A DNA stretch of 64,000 nucleotides from Streptomyces lienomycini (GTDB lineage: Bacteria; Actinomycetota; Actinomycetes; Streptomycetales; Streptomycetaceae): NCBI RefSeq assembly GCF_027947595.1, contig NZ_CP116257.1, forward strand, positions 2,852,001-2,916,000, read 5' to 3'. The notes under the pieces are model-generated. The model was not told the origin of the DNA. It made no database searches and saw only the letters and a list, made by a program, of their open reading frames with translations. The position numbers and the translations under genes were made by a program. This document shows, piece by piece, positions 17,455 to 27,439 of this stretch. The first letter of the stretch is position 1, and every line of letters begins with the position of its first letter.

Positions 17455-18117
17455 ATGACAGAGGCATTCGGTGTACTCGGCGAGAAGACCGCACAGCGCA
17501 CGGACGTGGAGCGGATCGTGGTGACCCCGCTGCCCACCGTGTACGGGAAATTCCGGGCGTACGGCTATCTCGACCACGAGCGCGGCGACGAGCAAGTGGC
17601 CCTCGTCCACGGCGACCCGGGGGCAGAAGGCGTGCTCACCCGGCTCCACTCCGAGTGCCTCACCGGCGACGCGTTCGGTTCCCAGCACTGCGAGTGCGGT
17701 GCCCAACTCGTCACCGCCCTGCGTCAGGTGGCCGACGCGGGCAGCGGTGTCGTCGTCTACCTGCGCGGTCACGAGGGGCGCGGCATCGGGCTGCTCGCCA
17801 AGCTGCGCGCGATGGCGTTGCAGGCCGAAGGGCTGGACACGGTCGAGGCGAACCTCGCCCTCGGCCTGCCCGTGGACGCCCGCGACTACGGCGTCGCCGC
17901 CCGCATCCTCGACGACCTCGGGGTACGGTCCGTGCGATTGATGTCCAACAACCCGCGCAAACGGGAGGCGTTGGTGCGGCACGGCATCCAGGTCGCCGAG
18001 CAGGTGCCGCTGCTGATACCGCCGTGCGAGTCCAACATCACGTATCTGCGCACCAAGCGGGAACGGCTCGACCACCACCTGCCGCACCTGGACGCGATGG
18101 CGCACGTGCCGTCGTGA
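17455..18117 (+). CDS. ribA: GTP cyclohydrolase II homologue with Met120, predicted formamidopyrimidine-forming
   Basis: The 220-residue protein has the GCH II zinc site Cys68-x10-Cys79-x-Cys81 and the GTP-binding segment [12 protein letters not shown]. At position 120 a methionine (KLRAMALQ) replaces the tyrosine of canonical RibA. In S. coelicolor SCO6655 the same change was reported by Spoonamore, Bandarian and colleagues to stop the reaction at 2-amino-5-formylamino-6-ribosylamino-4(3H)-pyrimidinone 5'-phosphate. It probably serves this cluster rather than riboflavin supply. The ATG at 17455 follows GAGGAA by 10 nt; the frame extends to 17389 but that part overlaps the divergent creatininase gene. 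A TAATTC -10-like element lies at about 17430. Confidence 0.92.
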   Translation: MTEAFGVLGEKTAQRTDVERIVVTPLPTVYGKFRAYGYLDHERGDEQVALVHGDPGAEGVLTRLHSECLTGDAFGSQHCECGAQLVTALRQVADAGSGVVVYLRGHEGRGIGLLAKLRAMALQAEGLDTVEANLALGLPVDARDYGVAARILDDLGVRSVRLMSNNPRKREALVRHGIQVAEQVPLLIPPCESNITYLRTKRERLDHHLPHLDAMAHVPS

Positions 18118-18136
18118 CCGGCCAAGGCGGACGGTG

Positions 18137-19372
18137 TCAGTCCGTGAGGGCCTCGTGCACCAGCCGCTTCAGGTCCGGGTAGACCGTGTGCGAGGCACGG
18201 GGCCGCACCTGGGTCATGAACTGCACCGTCAGGTCCCGGCCCGGGTCGACCCAGAAGGTGGTGGTCGCCACTCCGCTCCAGCCGTACGTGCCGAGCCCGG
18301 AGGGCGACCGGGTGCGGCCGGGGTCGGTCACCACGGAGACGCCGAGGCCGAATCCGACGCCGTCGTTGCCGGGTTCGTCGTGCGCCGGGCGGCTGCCGAA
18401 GGCACGCAGGTCGGCGCCGCCGGAGAGGTGGTTGCGGGTCATGAGGTCCACGGTCGCCGGGGCGAGCAGCCGGACGCCGTCGAGTGCGCCGCGGCGCCGC
18501 AGCAGTTCCGCGAAGCGGTGCACGTCGTACGCGGACGAGACCAGGCCGCCGCTGCCCGACAGGAACCGGGGCCGCCCCCGCAGCGGCAGCCCGGGGACCG
18601 GTGCGATGCCGCCGTCGTCCGTCTCGCCGTACAACTCGGCCAGTCGGTCCGCCTGTTCGTCGGTCACCTGGAACCCGGTGTCCGTCATGCCGAGCGGCCC
18701 GAAGATCCGCTCGGCGCAGAACACGTCGAGCGGCTGCCCCGAGACCACCTCCACCAGTCGTCCGAGCACGTTGCTGGCCACCGAGTAGTTCCACTCGGTG
18801 CCGGGCTCGAACTGCAGGGGCAGGCGCGCGTACAGGTCGACCGTCTCGGCCAGGTCCGCGCCCGGCCGCACCGACGACTCGACACCGGCCGCCCGGTACA
18901 GCCCGTCGACGGGGTGGGAGTGGTAGAAGCCGAACGTCAGCCCCGCCGTGTGGGTCATCAGGTGCCGGACGCGCACCGGACCGGAGGCCGGCCGGGTGAC
19001 GACGTCCTCCCCGGTCCCCTCCACGTACACCCGGGGCTCCGCGAAGGCAGGCAGGTACCGGTCCACGGGGTCGTCCAGCGACAGCAGGCCCTCCTCCACC
19101 AGGGTCAGCACGGCCACGGACGTGACGGGCTTGGTCATGGAGTAGATCCGCCACAGCGTGTCGGCCGTCACCGGGAGCCCGGCCGCGACGTCCCGCAGCC
19201 CGTGCACGGTCAGGTGCGCGACGCGCCCGCCGCGCGCGACGGCCACCAGGAAGCCGGGCAGCCCGCCCTCCTCGACCTGCCGCGCGAAGTGCCGGTCGAG
19301 CCGGTCGAGGGCCTCGGGGTCCAGCCCGGCCAAGCCCGCTTCGACCTCATGCCGCAGGGGTGGCATCGCCAT
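18137..19372 (-). CDS. serine hydrolase, class C beta-lactamase/esterase family
   Basis: The 411-residue protein has the penicillin-binding fold: SMTK (S-x2-K nucleophile) in IYSMTKPVTS, Y-S-V in EWNYSVASN as the tyrosine motif, and a GWSG box near the C-terminus in place of KTG. HLMTHTAGL and PLGMTDTGF are typical of esterase or D-aminopeptidase-like members (EstB, LpqK-like). No signal peptide is visible, so it probably acts in the cytoplasm on esters or small peptides, not as antibiotic resistance. An ATG at 19366 has slightly better ribosome-binding-site spacing (AGGAG) than 19372. It is convergent with the cyclohydrolase gene (19 bp gap). Confidence 0.88.
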   Translation of the reverse strand: MAMPPLRHEVEAGLAGLDPEALDRLDRHFARQVEEGGLPGFLVAVARGGRVAHLTVHGLRDVAAGLPVTADTLWRIYSMTKPVTSVAVLTLVEEGLLSLDDPVDRYLPAFAEPRVYVEGTGEDVVTRPASGPVRVRHLMTHTAGLTFGFYHSHPVDGLYRAAGVESSVRPGADLAETVDLYARLPLQFEPGTEWNYSVASNVLGRLVEVVSGQPLDVFCAERIFGPLGMTDTGFQVTDEQADRLAELYGETDDGGIAPVPGLPLRGRPRFLSGSGGLVSSAYDVHRFAELLRRRGALDGVRLLAPATVDLMTRNHLSGGADLRAFGSRPAHDEPGNDGVGFGLGVSVVTDPGRTRSPSGLGTYGWSGVATTTFWVDPGRDLTVQFMTQVRPRASHTVYPDLKRLVHEALTD

Positions 19373-19456
19373 CGCTCTCCTTGATCGTTCGTCCGGGACG
19401 CGTGCGGCATACCCCGTACCCGCCTTCTCGGAACTCCTGCCTCCGTACGGATGCCT

Positions 19457-20932
19457 TCACTGGCGGCTGACCGTGCGGGTCAGGCCGGTGATCACCGTGG
19501 TGGCCAGCAGCCAGCCCGTGATGATCAGGACGTGGGCGAGGGTCTGGTACCAGCCCCCGGGCGAGAAGGCGGTCTCCTGGCCGAAGGAGATCACCGGCAG
19601 CAGCAGGTCGAGGGTGTAGAACACCGGGTCGAAGTCGGGGGCCTCCTCCGGCTTGAGTGCCGGCGGGTGATGCAGTCCGTACGCGACCGAGCCGACCGCC
19701 AGCAGCGACACCAGCCAGCCGCCCGCCCGCACCGGCCGGAAGCCGTAGCCGACCGTGAGGTCCTGGAGGTGCCCCCACAGGCGGCCGTACCAGGGCAGGG
19801 TGCGCCGGCGCCGCCGCTGCTTGGCGAGCTGTACCAGGCGGGCCGCGTCGTCGTCGCCGATCCGCCGGTAGGAGGCCGTCAACTGCTCGTAGGTGAAGGG
19901 GAGGTAGCCGTTGCCCCTCTCCAGCATCGGCAGCCGCCGCTCGGCGGGTTCGTGCGGAATGAGCGACGTGTAGGTCAGGTCGTTGAGCTGGACCCGGGCC
20001 GGTACCACCTCGGGCTGGAGGAACAGCACGTCCACCTGGGTGCGGCGCAGGTTGAGCGAGCCCCGCACCACCGGGCCCTCCCGCAGCCAGAGTTCGCCGA
20101 TCACGCAACTGCTGGCACGCAGCGCGGTGTCCCCGGCGTTGGCCAGCCGGGCGTGCGACAGGTCCAGTCGGCCGGGTATCCGGGCGCCGCGCAGCTCCAG
20201 CCGGCCCCGGACGTCCGCGCGCCGCATCACCACGTCCGCCTCGGCCGCGAGCGTCTCGGCGTTCAGGGCGGTGCCGCCCGGCCGGTCGAGGACGGCGTCG
20301 TTGAGATTGACCGTGCCGGCCACGCGGGCGCCGGTGAGCCGGACCTCGCCGACCGCACGCAGCCCCGGCGCCCACAGGTCGGCGCCCAGCACCGCCTGGT
20401 TGAGCTGGAGCACCGGCCCCTCGGTGTCCGGCGCCTCGACGCGGGCGCTCTCCAGGTACAGGCTGCCGGTGACCTCCGCGCCCGAGAGCCGCACCGTCCC
20501 GGCGAACCGGGTCCGGGTCAGCCGCAGTACGCCGTCCACCCGGACCGCGTGCGAGATCAGACCGGGCAGTACGGACTCGCTCAGGTTCAGCTCGCGCAGC
20601 CTCGCCGCGTGGAAGGTCGGCGTCTCCTCGAAGTGGCAGTGCCGCAGCCGCACCGGGTGGTCGACCGTGGCGTTCTGCAACTCCAGCCGCCCGGTGACGC
20701 GTGCCCCGGACAGGCTGAGCACGGGCACCTCGCCGTCCTCCCGGGGGCCGTCCAGGAGCAGGGACCGCAGGACCCGCGCGCGTACGGTCCGCTCGGGGCC
20801 CCAGGTGCCGCCGTCGGCGGGATCGTCGGCGGTCGCGGCGTTCGGGTCGGCGGTCCGGAAGTCCACCGCCGTGCCCGAGGCGAACGCCCGCCGGACGCGC
20901 GACTCGGCCGGTGTCAGGTCGTTGATCTCCAT
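19457..20932 (-). CDS. pentapeptide-repeat-like membrane protein
   Basis: The 491-residue protein has about 330 residues of irregular beta-helix repeats (units such as LSGARVTGRLELQNA, LTGARVAGTVNLNDA), then a Tyr-Arg-Arg segment (YEQLTASYRRIGDDDAARLVQLAKQRRRRR) and two to three C-terminal membrane helices. This matches the actinobacterial family sometimes mislabelled membrane-associated oxidoreductase. No catalytic motif is present. The beta-helix probably sits in the cytoplasm as a scaffold. It lies just downstream of gnd on the same strand and may be read through from the pentose-phosphate operon, although a 71-bp gap and no clear ribosome-binding site separate them. Confidence 0.82.
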   Translation of the reverse strand: MEINDLTPAESRVRRAFASGTAVDFRTADPNAATADDPADGGTWGPERTVRARVLRSLLLDGPREDGEVPVLSLSGARVTGRLELQNATVDHPVRLRHCHFEETPTFHAARLRELNLSESVLPGLISHAVRVDGVLRLTRTRFAGTVRLSGAEVTGSLYLESARVEAPDTEGPVLQLNQAVLGADLWAPGLRAVGEVRLTGARVAGTVNLNDAVLDRPGGTALNAETLAAEADVVMRRADVRGRLELRGARIPGRLDLSHARLANAGDTALRASSCVIGELWLREGPVVRGSLNLRRTQVDVLFLQPEVVPARVQLNDLTYTSLIPHEPAERRLPMLERGNGYLPFTYEQLTASYRRIGDDDAARLVQLAKQRRRRRTLPWYGRLWGHLQDLTVGYGFRPVRAGGWLVSLLAVGSVAYGLHHPPALKPEEAPDFDPVFYTLDLLLPVISFGQETAFSPGGWYQTLAHVLIITGWLLATTVITGLTRTVSRQ

Positions 20933-21003
20933 CAGGGAGGGACTCTGACCCGAACCGGCCGATCACGTCAACGCGCTTGCGGAGCCGCCTGCTTCGTCGC
21001 CGC

Positions 21004-21885
21004 CTACTTCTCGGCCGACTCCACGGCGTGGCCGCCGAACTGGTTGCGCAGCGCGGCGATCATCTTCATCTGCGGGGAGTCGTCCTGCCGGGACGCGAAC
21101 CGCGCGAAGAGGGAGGCCGTGATCGCGGGCATCGGCACGGCGTTGTCGATGGCCGCCTCGACGGTCCAGCGGCCCTCACCGGAGTCCTCCGCGTAGCCGC
21201 GCAGCTTCTCCAGGTGGTGGTCGTCGTCGAGGGCGTTGACGGCCAGGTCCAGGAGCCAGGAACGGATGACGGTGCCCTGCTGCCAGGAGCGGAAGACCTC
21301 GCGGACGTTGTCCACGGAGTCGACCTTCTCCAGCAGCTCCCAGCCCTCGGCGTACGCCTGCATCATGGCGTACTCGATGCCGTTGTGGACCATCTTGGAG
21401 AAGTGCCCGGCGCCGACCCGGCCCGCGTGGACGTAGCCGTAGGGGCCGTCCGGCTTGAGCGCGTCGAAGATCGGCTCGAGGTCTTCGACGGTCTCCTTGT
21501 CGCCGCCGACCATCAGGGCGTAGCCGTTCTTCAGCCCCCACACGCCGCCCGAGACGCCCGCGTCGACGAAGTTGATGCCGCGCTTGCCGAGGTCCTCGGC
21601 GTGCCTCTCGTCGTCCGTCCAGCGGGAGTTGCCGCCGTCGATGACGGTGTCGCCGGGCTTGAGCAGCGCCGCCAGCTGGTCGATGACGTGCTGGGTGGCG
21701 CCGCCGGCCGGGACCATGACCCAGACCGCGCGGGGCCTCTCCAGCTGGTCGACGAGTTCGACCAGGCTGTCGACGTCGGCCCGCTCGGGATTGGTGTCGT
21801 ATCCGACGACGGTGTGGCCGGCGTTGCGCAGACGCTCGCGCATGTTGCCGCCCATCTTGCCGAGACCCACAAGACCGATCTGCAT
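21004..21885 (-). CDS. gnd: 6-phosphogluconate dehydrogenase, short (NAD-type) form
   Basis: It oxidatively decarboxylates 6-phosphogluconate to ribulose 5-phosphate. The 293-residue length matches the short GntZ/YqeC class, not the 470-residue dimeric form. The N-terminal Rossmann motif is GLVGLGKMGGNM, and strand 2 ends in GYDTNPER; the aspartate there favours NAD over NADP. The substrate-binding segment VDAGVSGGVWGLKNGYALMVGG and catalytic lysine in GHFSKMVHNGIEYAMMQ are intact. AGGAAG precedes the start. Last enzyme gene of the tkt-tal-zwf-opcA-pgi-gnd operon, 1 nt from pgi. Confidence 0.95.
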   Translation of the reverse strand: MQIGLVGLGKMGGNMRERLRNAGHTVVGYDTNPERADVDSLVELVDQLERPRAVWVMVPAGGATQHVIDQLAALLKPGDTVIDGGNSRWTDDERHAEDLGKRGINFVDAGVSGGVWGLKNGYALMVGGDKETVEDLEPIFDALKPDGPYGYVHAGRVGAGHFSKMVHNGIEYAMMQAYAEGWELLEKVDSVDNVREVFRSWQQGTVIRSWLLDLAVNALDDDHHLEKLRGYAEDSGEGRWTVEAAIDNAVPMPAITASLFARFASRQDDSPQMKMIAALRNQFGGHAVESAEK

Positions 21886-21886
21886 G

Positions 21887-23539
21887 TCAGTGCACTTCCT
21901 TCAGTTCACGGTAGGCGGCCACCAGCGCGGCCGTGGACGGATCGAGGCCGGGCACGTCCGCCCCTTCGGTGAGGGCCGGCTCGACGCGCTTGGCGAGCAC
22001 CTTGCCGAGCTCGACGCCCCACTGGTCGAAGGAGTCGATGTTCCAGATCGCGCCCTGGACGAACACCTTGTGCTCGTACAGCGCGATCAGCTGGCCGAGG
22101 ACGGAGGGGGTCAGTTCGGCGGCCAGGACGGTCGTGGTCGGGTGGTTGCCCTGGAACGTCTTGTGCGGGACGAGTTCCTCGGGCACCCCTTCGGCGCGTA
22201 CCTCGTCGGGGGTCTTGCCGAAGGCGAGTGCCTGGGTCTGGGCGAAGAAGTTGGCCATCAGCAGGTCGTGCTGGGCCTTGAGCTCGTCGCTCAGTTCGGC
22301 CGCGGGCCGGGCGAAGCCGATGAAGTCGGCCGGGATCAGCTTGGTGCCCTGGTGGATCAACTGGTAGTACGCGTGCTGCCCGTTGGTGCCCGGCGTGCCC
22401 CAGACCACCGGCCCGGTCTGCCACTCCACCGGGTCGCCGTCACGGTCGACGGACTTGCCGTTGGACTCCATGTCGAGCTGCTGGAGGTAGGCCGTGAACT
22501 TCGACAGGTAGTGCGAGTACGGCAGCACCGCGTGCGACTGGGCGCCCAGGAAGTCGCCGTACCAGACGCCCAGCAGACCGAGGAGCAGCGGCGCGTTGGC
22601 CGGGGCCTCGGTGTTGCGGAAGTGCTCGTCGACGATGCGGAAGCCGTCGAGCATCTCGCGGAAGCGGTCCGGGCCGATGGCGATCATCAGGGAGAGCCCG
22701 ATCGCCGAGTCGAAGGAGTAGCGGCCGCCGACCCAGTCCCAGAACTCGAACATGTTGGCCGTGTCGATGCCGAAGCCGGAGACCTTCTCGGCGTTCGTCG
22801 ACAGGGCCACGAAGTGCTTGGCGACCGCCTTCTCGTCGCCGCCCAGCCCGGCCAGCAGCCACGAGCGCGCCGACGTGGCGTTCGTGATCGTCTCGATGGT
22901 GGTGAAGGTCTTCGAGGCGATGACGAACAGCGTCTCGGCCGGGTCCAGGTCGCGGGTGGCCTCGTGCAGGTCGGCGCCGTCGACGTTGGAGACGAAGCGG
23001 AACGTGAGCGAGCGGTCGGTGAAGGCGCGCAGTGCCTCGTAGGCCATCGCCGGGCCGAGGTCCGAGCCGCCGATGCCGATGTTGACGACGTTCCTGATGC
23101 GCCTGCCGGTGTGGCCGGTCCACTCGCCGGAGCGGATCCGGTCGGCGAAGCCGGCCATCCTGTCGAGGACCGCGTGCACCTCGGGGACGACGTTCTCGCC
23201 GTCGACCTCGATCACCGCGTCCCGCGGGGCACGCAGCGCGGTGTGCAGGACGGCCCGGTCCTCGGTGATGTTGATCCGCTCGCCGCGGAACATGGCGTCG
23301 CGCAGCCCGAACACGTCGGTGGCGGCGGCCAGCTCCTGGAGCAGGGCCAGCGTCTCGTCGGTGACGAGGTTCTTCGAGTAGTCGATGCGCAGGTCGCCGA
23401 CGCGCACGACGTACCGCTCCGCCCGACCCGGGTCCTGGGCGAACAGCTCGCGCAGGTCGGGGTGGGGCAGCGTGCCCTTGGCGTGGTCCGCGAGCGCGGT
23501 CCACTCCGGCCGCCGGTTGAGCTTCGGGGTGTCAGACAT
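21887..23539 (-). CDS. pgi: glucose-6-phosphate isomerase
   Basis: It interconverts glucose 6-phosphate and fructose 6-phosphate, linking glycolysis to the oxidative pentose-phosphate genes around it. The 550-residue protein has both family signatures: [19 protein letters not shown] and the C-terminal [17 protein letters not shown], which contains the catalytic lysine region. The length is normal for bacterial Pgi. Its start overlaps the end of opcA by 8 nt, so translation is coupled. Confidence 0.97.
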   Translation of the reverse strand: MSDTPKLNRRPEWTALADHAKGTLPHPDLRELFAQDPGRAERYVVRVGDLRIDYSKNLVTDETLALLQELAAATDVFGLRDAMFRGERINITEDRAVLHTALRAPRDAVIEVDGENVVPEVHAVLDRMAGFADRIRSGEWTGHTGRRIRNVVNIGIGGSDLGPAMAYEALRAFTDRSLTFRFVSNVDGADLHEATRDLDPAETLFVIASKTFTTIETITNATSARSWLLAGLGGDEKAVAKHFVALSTNAEKVSGFGIDTANMFEFWDWVGGRYSFDSAIGLSLMIAIGPDRFREMLDGFRIVDEHFRNTEAPANAPLLLGLLGVWYGDFLGAQSHAVLPYSHYLSKFTAYLQQLDMESNGKSVDRDGDPVEWQTGPVVWGTPGTNGQHAYYQLIHQGTKLIPADFIGFARPAAELSDELKAQHDLLMANFFAQTQALAFGKTPDEVRAEGVPEELVPHKTFQGNHPTTTVLAAELTPSVLGQLIALYEHKVFVQGAIWNIDSFDQWGVELGKVLAKRVEPALTEGADVPGLDPSTAALVAAYRELKEVH

Positions 23540-24467
23540 GGACAGGGGTCTCCTTGTCGGCCTCGCCGCGCAGGGCGATGGCGTACATCTCGTCGGCGTC
23601 GAGGCGCCTGAGCTCCTCGGCGATGAGTTCGGAGGTGGGGCGCACCTTCAGCGCGAGGGAGCGCGGCGGCTGACCCGGCAGGGTCATCGTGGCGAGCGGG
23701 CCGTCCGGCCGGTCGATGACGATCTCGCCGTTCGCGGTGCCGAGACGGACGGCGGTCACCACCGGACCGTCGGTGACCACGCGGTCCACGCGGACGGCCA
23801 GGCGGGCCTCCAGCCAGCGGGCCAGCAGCTCGGCGGCCGGATTGTCCGCCTCCGCCTCCACCACCGCCGAGGTCACCGGCACCCGCGCCTGGTCCAGGGC
23901 CGCGGCCAGCATCGAGCGCCACAGCGTCAGCCGGGTCCAGGCGAGGTCGGTGTCGCCGGGCGCGTAGGCGCGGACCCGGCGCTCCAGCACCTCCATCGGC
24001 CGCTCGACCGTGTACAGGTCGGTGATCCGGCGCTGGGCCAGCGCGCCCAGCGGGTCCTTCGCGGGGTTGTCCGGCGCCTCCACCGGCCACCACACGACGA
24101 CCGGCGCGTCCGGCAGCAGCAGCGGCAGCACCACCGAGTCGGCGTGCTCGGACACCTCGCCGTACATGCGCAGGACGACGGTCTCGCCGGTCCCGGCCTC
24201 CGAGCCGACCCGGACCTCGGCGTCGAGGTGCGAGCGGGTGCGGTCCCGCAGGTTGCGGGGGTGGCGCTTGATGACGACCAGGGTGCGCGAGGGGTGCTCG
24301 TGCGAGGCCTCCTCGGCGGCCTTGATCGCGTCGTAGGCGTTCTCCTCGTCCGTGACGATGACCAGCGTGAGCACCATGCCCACGGCCGGGGTGCCGATGG
24401 CCCGGCGGCCCTGCACCAACGCCTTGTTGATCTTGCTTGCCGTGGTGTCGGTCAGGTCGATCCTCAT
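23532..24467 (-). CDS. opcA: glucose-6-phosphate dehydrogenase assembly protein OpcA
   Basis: The 311-residue protein matches actinobacterial and cyanobacterial OpcA in length and order ([21 protein letters not shown] at the N-terminus, [18 protein letters not shown] in the middle). OpcA is not catalytic; it promotes assembly and redox control of the G6PDH oligomer. It directly follows zwf with a 4-nt overlap, the usual arrangement. Confidence 0.94.
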   Translation of the reverse strand: MRIDLTDTTASKINKALVQGRRAIGTPAVGMVLTLVIVTDEENAYDAIKAAEEASHEHPSRTLVVIKRHPRNLRDRTRSHLDAEVRVGSEAGTGETVVLRMYGEVSEHADSVVLPLLLPDAPVVVWWPVEAPDNPAKDPLGALAQRRITDLYTVERPMEVLERRVRAYAPGDTDLAWTRLTLWRSMLAAALDQARVPVTSAVVEAEADNPAAELLARWLEARLAVRVDRVVTDGPVVTAVRLGTANGEIVIDRPDGPLATMTLPGQPPRSLALKVRPTSELIAEELRRLDADEMYAIALRGEADKETPVHV

Positions 24468-26242
24468 GGCCTGCGCCAGCTCCGTCCGTCTCGTGCGAGC
24501 ATCTCGTCGGCTTCCCGCGGCCCCCAGCCGCCCGACGCGTACTGCGCCGGCTTGGCGTGCGAGGCCCAGTACTCCTCGATCGGGTCGAGGATCCGCCAGG
24601 ACTCTTCCACCTCCTGGTGGCGCGGGAACAGGTTGGCGTCACCCAGAAGGACGTCCAGGATCAGCCGTTCGTACGCCTCCGGGCTGGACTCCGTGAACGA
24701 CTCGCCGTAGGCGAAGTCCATGGACACGTCCCGGATCTCCATCGACGTGCCCGGCACCTTGGAGCCGAACCGCACCGTCATGCCCTCGTCCGGCTGGACG
24801 CGGATGACGATCGCGTTCTCGCCCAGCTCCTCCGTCGCCGTCGAGTCGAAGGGGGAGTGCGGGGCCCGCTGGAAGACCACCGCGATCTCCGTGACCCGGC
24901 GACCGAGCCGCTTGCCGGTGCGCAGGTAGAAGGGCACCCCGGCCCAGCGGCGGTTGTCGACGCCCAGCTTGATCGCCGCGTAGGTGTCGGTGGTGGAGGC
25001 CGGGTCGATGCCCTCCTCCTCCAGGTAGCCGGGGACCCGCGCGCCGCCCTGCCAGCCGCCCGCGTACTGGCCGCGCACGGTGTGCTCGCCCAGCTCCTCC
25101 GGCAGCCGCACGGCCCGCAGCACCTTCAGCTTCTCGGTGAGCAGCGAGGACGCGTCGAAGGAGGCGGGCTCCTCCATCGCGGTCAGGGCCATCAGCTGGA
25201 GCAGGTGATTCTGGATGACGTCGCGGGCCGCGCCGATGCCGTCGTAGTAGCCGGCCCGGCCGCCGATGCCGATGTCCTCGGCCATCGTGATCTGCACGTG
25301 GTCGACGTAGGACCGGTTCCAGATCGGCTCGTACATCTGGTTGGCGAAGCGCAGCGCCAGGATGTTCTGGACCGTCTCCTTGCCCAGGTAGTGGTCGATG
25401 CGGAAGACCTGGTCCGGATCGAAGACCTCGTGGACCAGCGCGTTCAGGTCGCGGGCGCTGCCGAGGTCGTGCCCGAACGGCTTCTCGATCACCGCGCGGC
25501 GCCAGGAGCCCTCGGGTGCGTCGGTCAGCCCGTGCTTCTTGAGCTGCTGCACGACCTTCGGGAAGAACCTCGGCGGCACGGAGAGGTAGAAGGCGTAGTT
25601 GCCGCTGGTGCCGCGGGAGGCGTCCAGCTCCTCCACGGCCTTGCGCAGCTGTTCGAACGCGTCGTCGTCGTCGAAGTCGCCGGGGATGAACCGCATGCCC
25701 TCGGAGAGCTGCTGCCAGACCTCCTCGCGAAACGGCGTGCGCGCGTGCTCCCTGACCGCGTCGTGCACCACCTGGGCGAAGTCCTGGTCCTCCCAGTCCC
25801 GGCGGGCGAAGCCGACCAGTGAGAAGCCCGGCGGCAGCAGACCCCGGTTGGCCAGGTCGTACACGGCCGGCATCAGCTTGCGCCGCGACAGGTCGCCGGT
25901 GACGCCGAAGATGACCAGCCCGGAGGGGCCCGCGATACGGGGCAGACGGCGGTCCTGGGGATCGCGCAGGGGGTTGCTCCAGTCGAGCGGTGCCACCGGC
26001 TCGACGGCCTTCCCGGCCCCGTCCCCGCCCTTCGTCCCCTTGGCGGCACGGGCCGTCCCGGTCTTCTTCGCGCTCCGGGACGCCTTCGACGGCTCGGCTG
26101 CCTCCGCCGCCTCCGCGGCCCGGCTCTCCTCGGCCTCCTCGGCGTGCAGCGGCCCCGCGGCCTCCCGGGCCGTCCGCGCCTCCTTGGCTTCCTTCGTCGC
26201 CTTGGTCTCCCGGACCGTCGTAGCGGGAAGCTCCTCGCTCAT
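24464..26242 (-). CDS. zwf: glucose-6-phosphate 1-dehydrogenase with long charged N-terminal extension
   Basis: First enzyme of the oxidative pentose-phosphate pathway, making NADPH and 6-phosphogluconolactone. Residues about 95-592 are a standard G6PDH: NADP motif [14 protein letters not shown] and the active-site [13 protein letters not shown]. The first roughly 80 residues are low complexity (Ala/Glu/Lys-rich, with EAKEAR and EAAEAAE runs), unlike the usual 507-residue enzyme. The ATG at 26242 overlaps the tal stop (ATGA), which supports use of the long form; a GTG within [13 protein letters not shown] would give the normal length. The extension might be a coiled segment for OpcA or self-association (inference). 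Confidence 0.95.
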   Translation of the reverse strand: MSEELPATTVRETKATKEAKEARTAREAAGPLHAEEAEESRAAEAAEAAEPSKASRSAKKTGTARAAKGTKGGDGAGKAVEPVAPLDWSNPLRDPQDRRLPRIAGPSGLVIFGVTGDLSRRKLMPAVYDLANRGLLPPGFSLVGFARRDWEDQDFAQVVHDAVREHARTPFREEVWQQLSEGMRFIPGDFDDDDAFEQLRKAVEELDASRGTSGNYAFYLSVPPRFFPKVVQQLKKHGLTDAPEGSWRRAVIEKPFGHDLGSARDLNALVHEVFDPDQVFRIDHYLGKETVQNILALRFANQMYEPIWNRSYVDHVQITMAEDIGIGGRAGYYDGIGAARDVIQNHLLQLMALTAMEEPASFDASSLLTEKLKVLRAVRLPEELGEHTVRGQYAGGWQGGARVPGYLEEEGIDPASTTDTYAAIKLGVDNRRWAGVPFYLRTGKRLGRRVTEIAVVFQRAPHSPFDSTATEELGENAIVIRVQPDEGMTVRFGSKVPGTSMEIRDVSMDFAYGESFTESSPEAYERLILDVLLGDANLFPRHQEVEESWRILDPIEEYWASHAKPAQYASGGWGPREADEMLARDGRSWRRP

Positions 26243-27384
26243 TCCCCGTCAACTCCCTTGCTGTCGAGGGACTTCGTCACGGCGGCGAGCAGGTCGTCCC
26301 AGGCCGCCTCGAACTTCGCCACGCCCTCCTGCTCCAACTGCTCCACCACCTCGTCGTAGGAGATGCCGAGCCGCTCCACGGCCGCGAGGTCGGCCCTGGC
26401 CTGCGCATACCCGCCGGTGACCGTGTCGCCCCGTACGTCGCCGTGATCGGCGGCGGCGTCCAGGGTGGCCTCCGGCATCGTGTTCACGGTGCCGGGAGCG
26501 ACCAGCTCCTCCACGTACAGGGTGTCCCGGAATGCCGGGTCCTTCACACCGGTGGACGCCCACAGGGGGCGCTGCGGGTTGGCGCGGGCCCCCGACAGGG
26601 CGGTGAAGCGGTCGCCCGCGAAGACGTCCTCGTACGCCTCGTAGGCCAGGCGCGCGTTGGCCAGGGCCGCCTTGCCGCGCAGCGCGAGCGCCTCGTCGGT
26701 GCCCAGCAGCGTCAGGCGCTTGTCGATCTCGCTGTCGACGCGGGAGACGAAGAAGGAGGCGACCGAGTGGATGCCGGCCAGGTCGGCCCCGGCCGCCCGC
26801 GCCCGCTCCAGGCCGGCAAGGTAGGCGTCCATGACCTCGCGGTAGCGCTCCAGGGAGAAGATCAGCGTGACGTTGACGCTGATGCCGGCGCCGACGACCT
26901 CGGTGATCGCCGGAAGGCCGGCCTTCGTCGCCGGGATCTTGATCATCACGTTGGGGCGGTCGACCAGCCAGGCCAGCTGACGCGCCTCGGCGACGGTGGC
27001 CCGCGTGTCGTGGGCGAGACGGGGGTCGACCTCGATGGAGACCCGGCCGTCCCGCCCGCCGGTCGTGTCGTACACCTCGCGCAGCACGTCGGCGGCGGCG
27101 CGGACGTCGGCGGTGGTCATCATGCGGACCGCCTCGTCCACGGTCACGCCCCGGGTGGCGAGGTCGGCGAGCTGCTCCTCGTACCCCTCGCCGGAGCCGA
27201 TGGCGGCCTGGAATATCGAGGGGTTGGTGGTGACGCCGACGACGTTCTTCGTCCGGACCAGTTCGGCGAGGTTGCCGGACTCGATCCGCCGCCGCGACAG
27301 GTCGTCCAGCCAGATCGAGACGCCCTGGTCGGTCAGGCGCCTCAGCGCTCCCGCGGTCGCGGTTGCTTCGGTCACAGTGATCAT
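26239..27384 (-). CDS. tal: transaldolase
   Basis: It transfers a dihydroxyacetone unit between sedoheptulose 7-phosphate and glyceraldehyde 3-phosphate. The 381-residue length is the actinobacterial class. The signature [11 protein letters not shown] is near residue 50, and the Schiff-base lysine lies in [12 protein letters not shown]. The gene lies 55 bp after tkt and overlaps zwf by 4 nt. The ribosome-binding site is weak (AAAGAGAAG directly before the ATG). Confidence 0.96.
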   Translation of the reverse strand: MITVTEATATAGALRRLTDQGVSIWLDDLSRRRIESGNLAELVRTKNVVGVTTNPSIFQAAIGSGEGYEEQLADLATRGVTVDEAVRMMTTADVRAAADVLREVYDTTGGRDGRVSIEVDPRLAHDTRATVAEARQLAWLVDRPNVMIKIPATKAGLPAITEVVGAGISVNVTLIFSLERYREVMDAYLAGLERARAAGADLAGIHSVASFFVSRVDSEIDKRLTLLGTDEALALRGKAALANARLAYEAYEDVFAGDRFTALSGARANPQRPLWASTGVKDPAFRDTLYVEELVAPGTVNTMPEATLDAAADHGDVRGDTVTGGYAQARADLAAVERLGISYDEVVEQLEQEGVAKFEAAWDDLLAAVTKSLDSKGVDGE

Positions 27385-27439
27385 CTTCTCTTTCTGCGGT
27401 GGTGTCCGGTGGTGTGTCCGGTGATGGTGTGCCGTCGGC

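Noticed and set aside
17455..18117. Housekeeping riboflavin RibA
   Set aside because: Met120 replaces the required tyrosine, no other rib genes are adjacent, and the neighbours point to a specialised pathway.
18137..19372. Antibiotic-resistance beta-lactamase
   Set aside because: No signal peptide, and the C-terminal box is GWSG with esterase-like motifs. It fits the broad serine hydrolase family better than a resistance enzyme.
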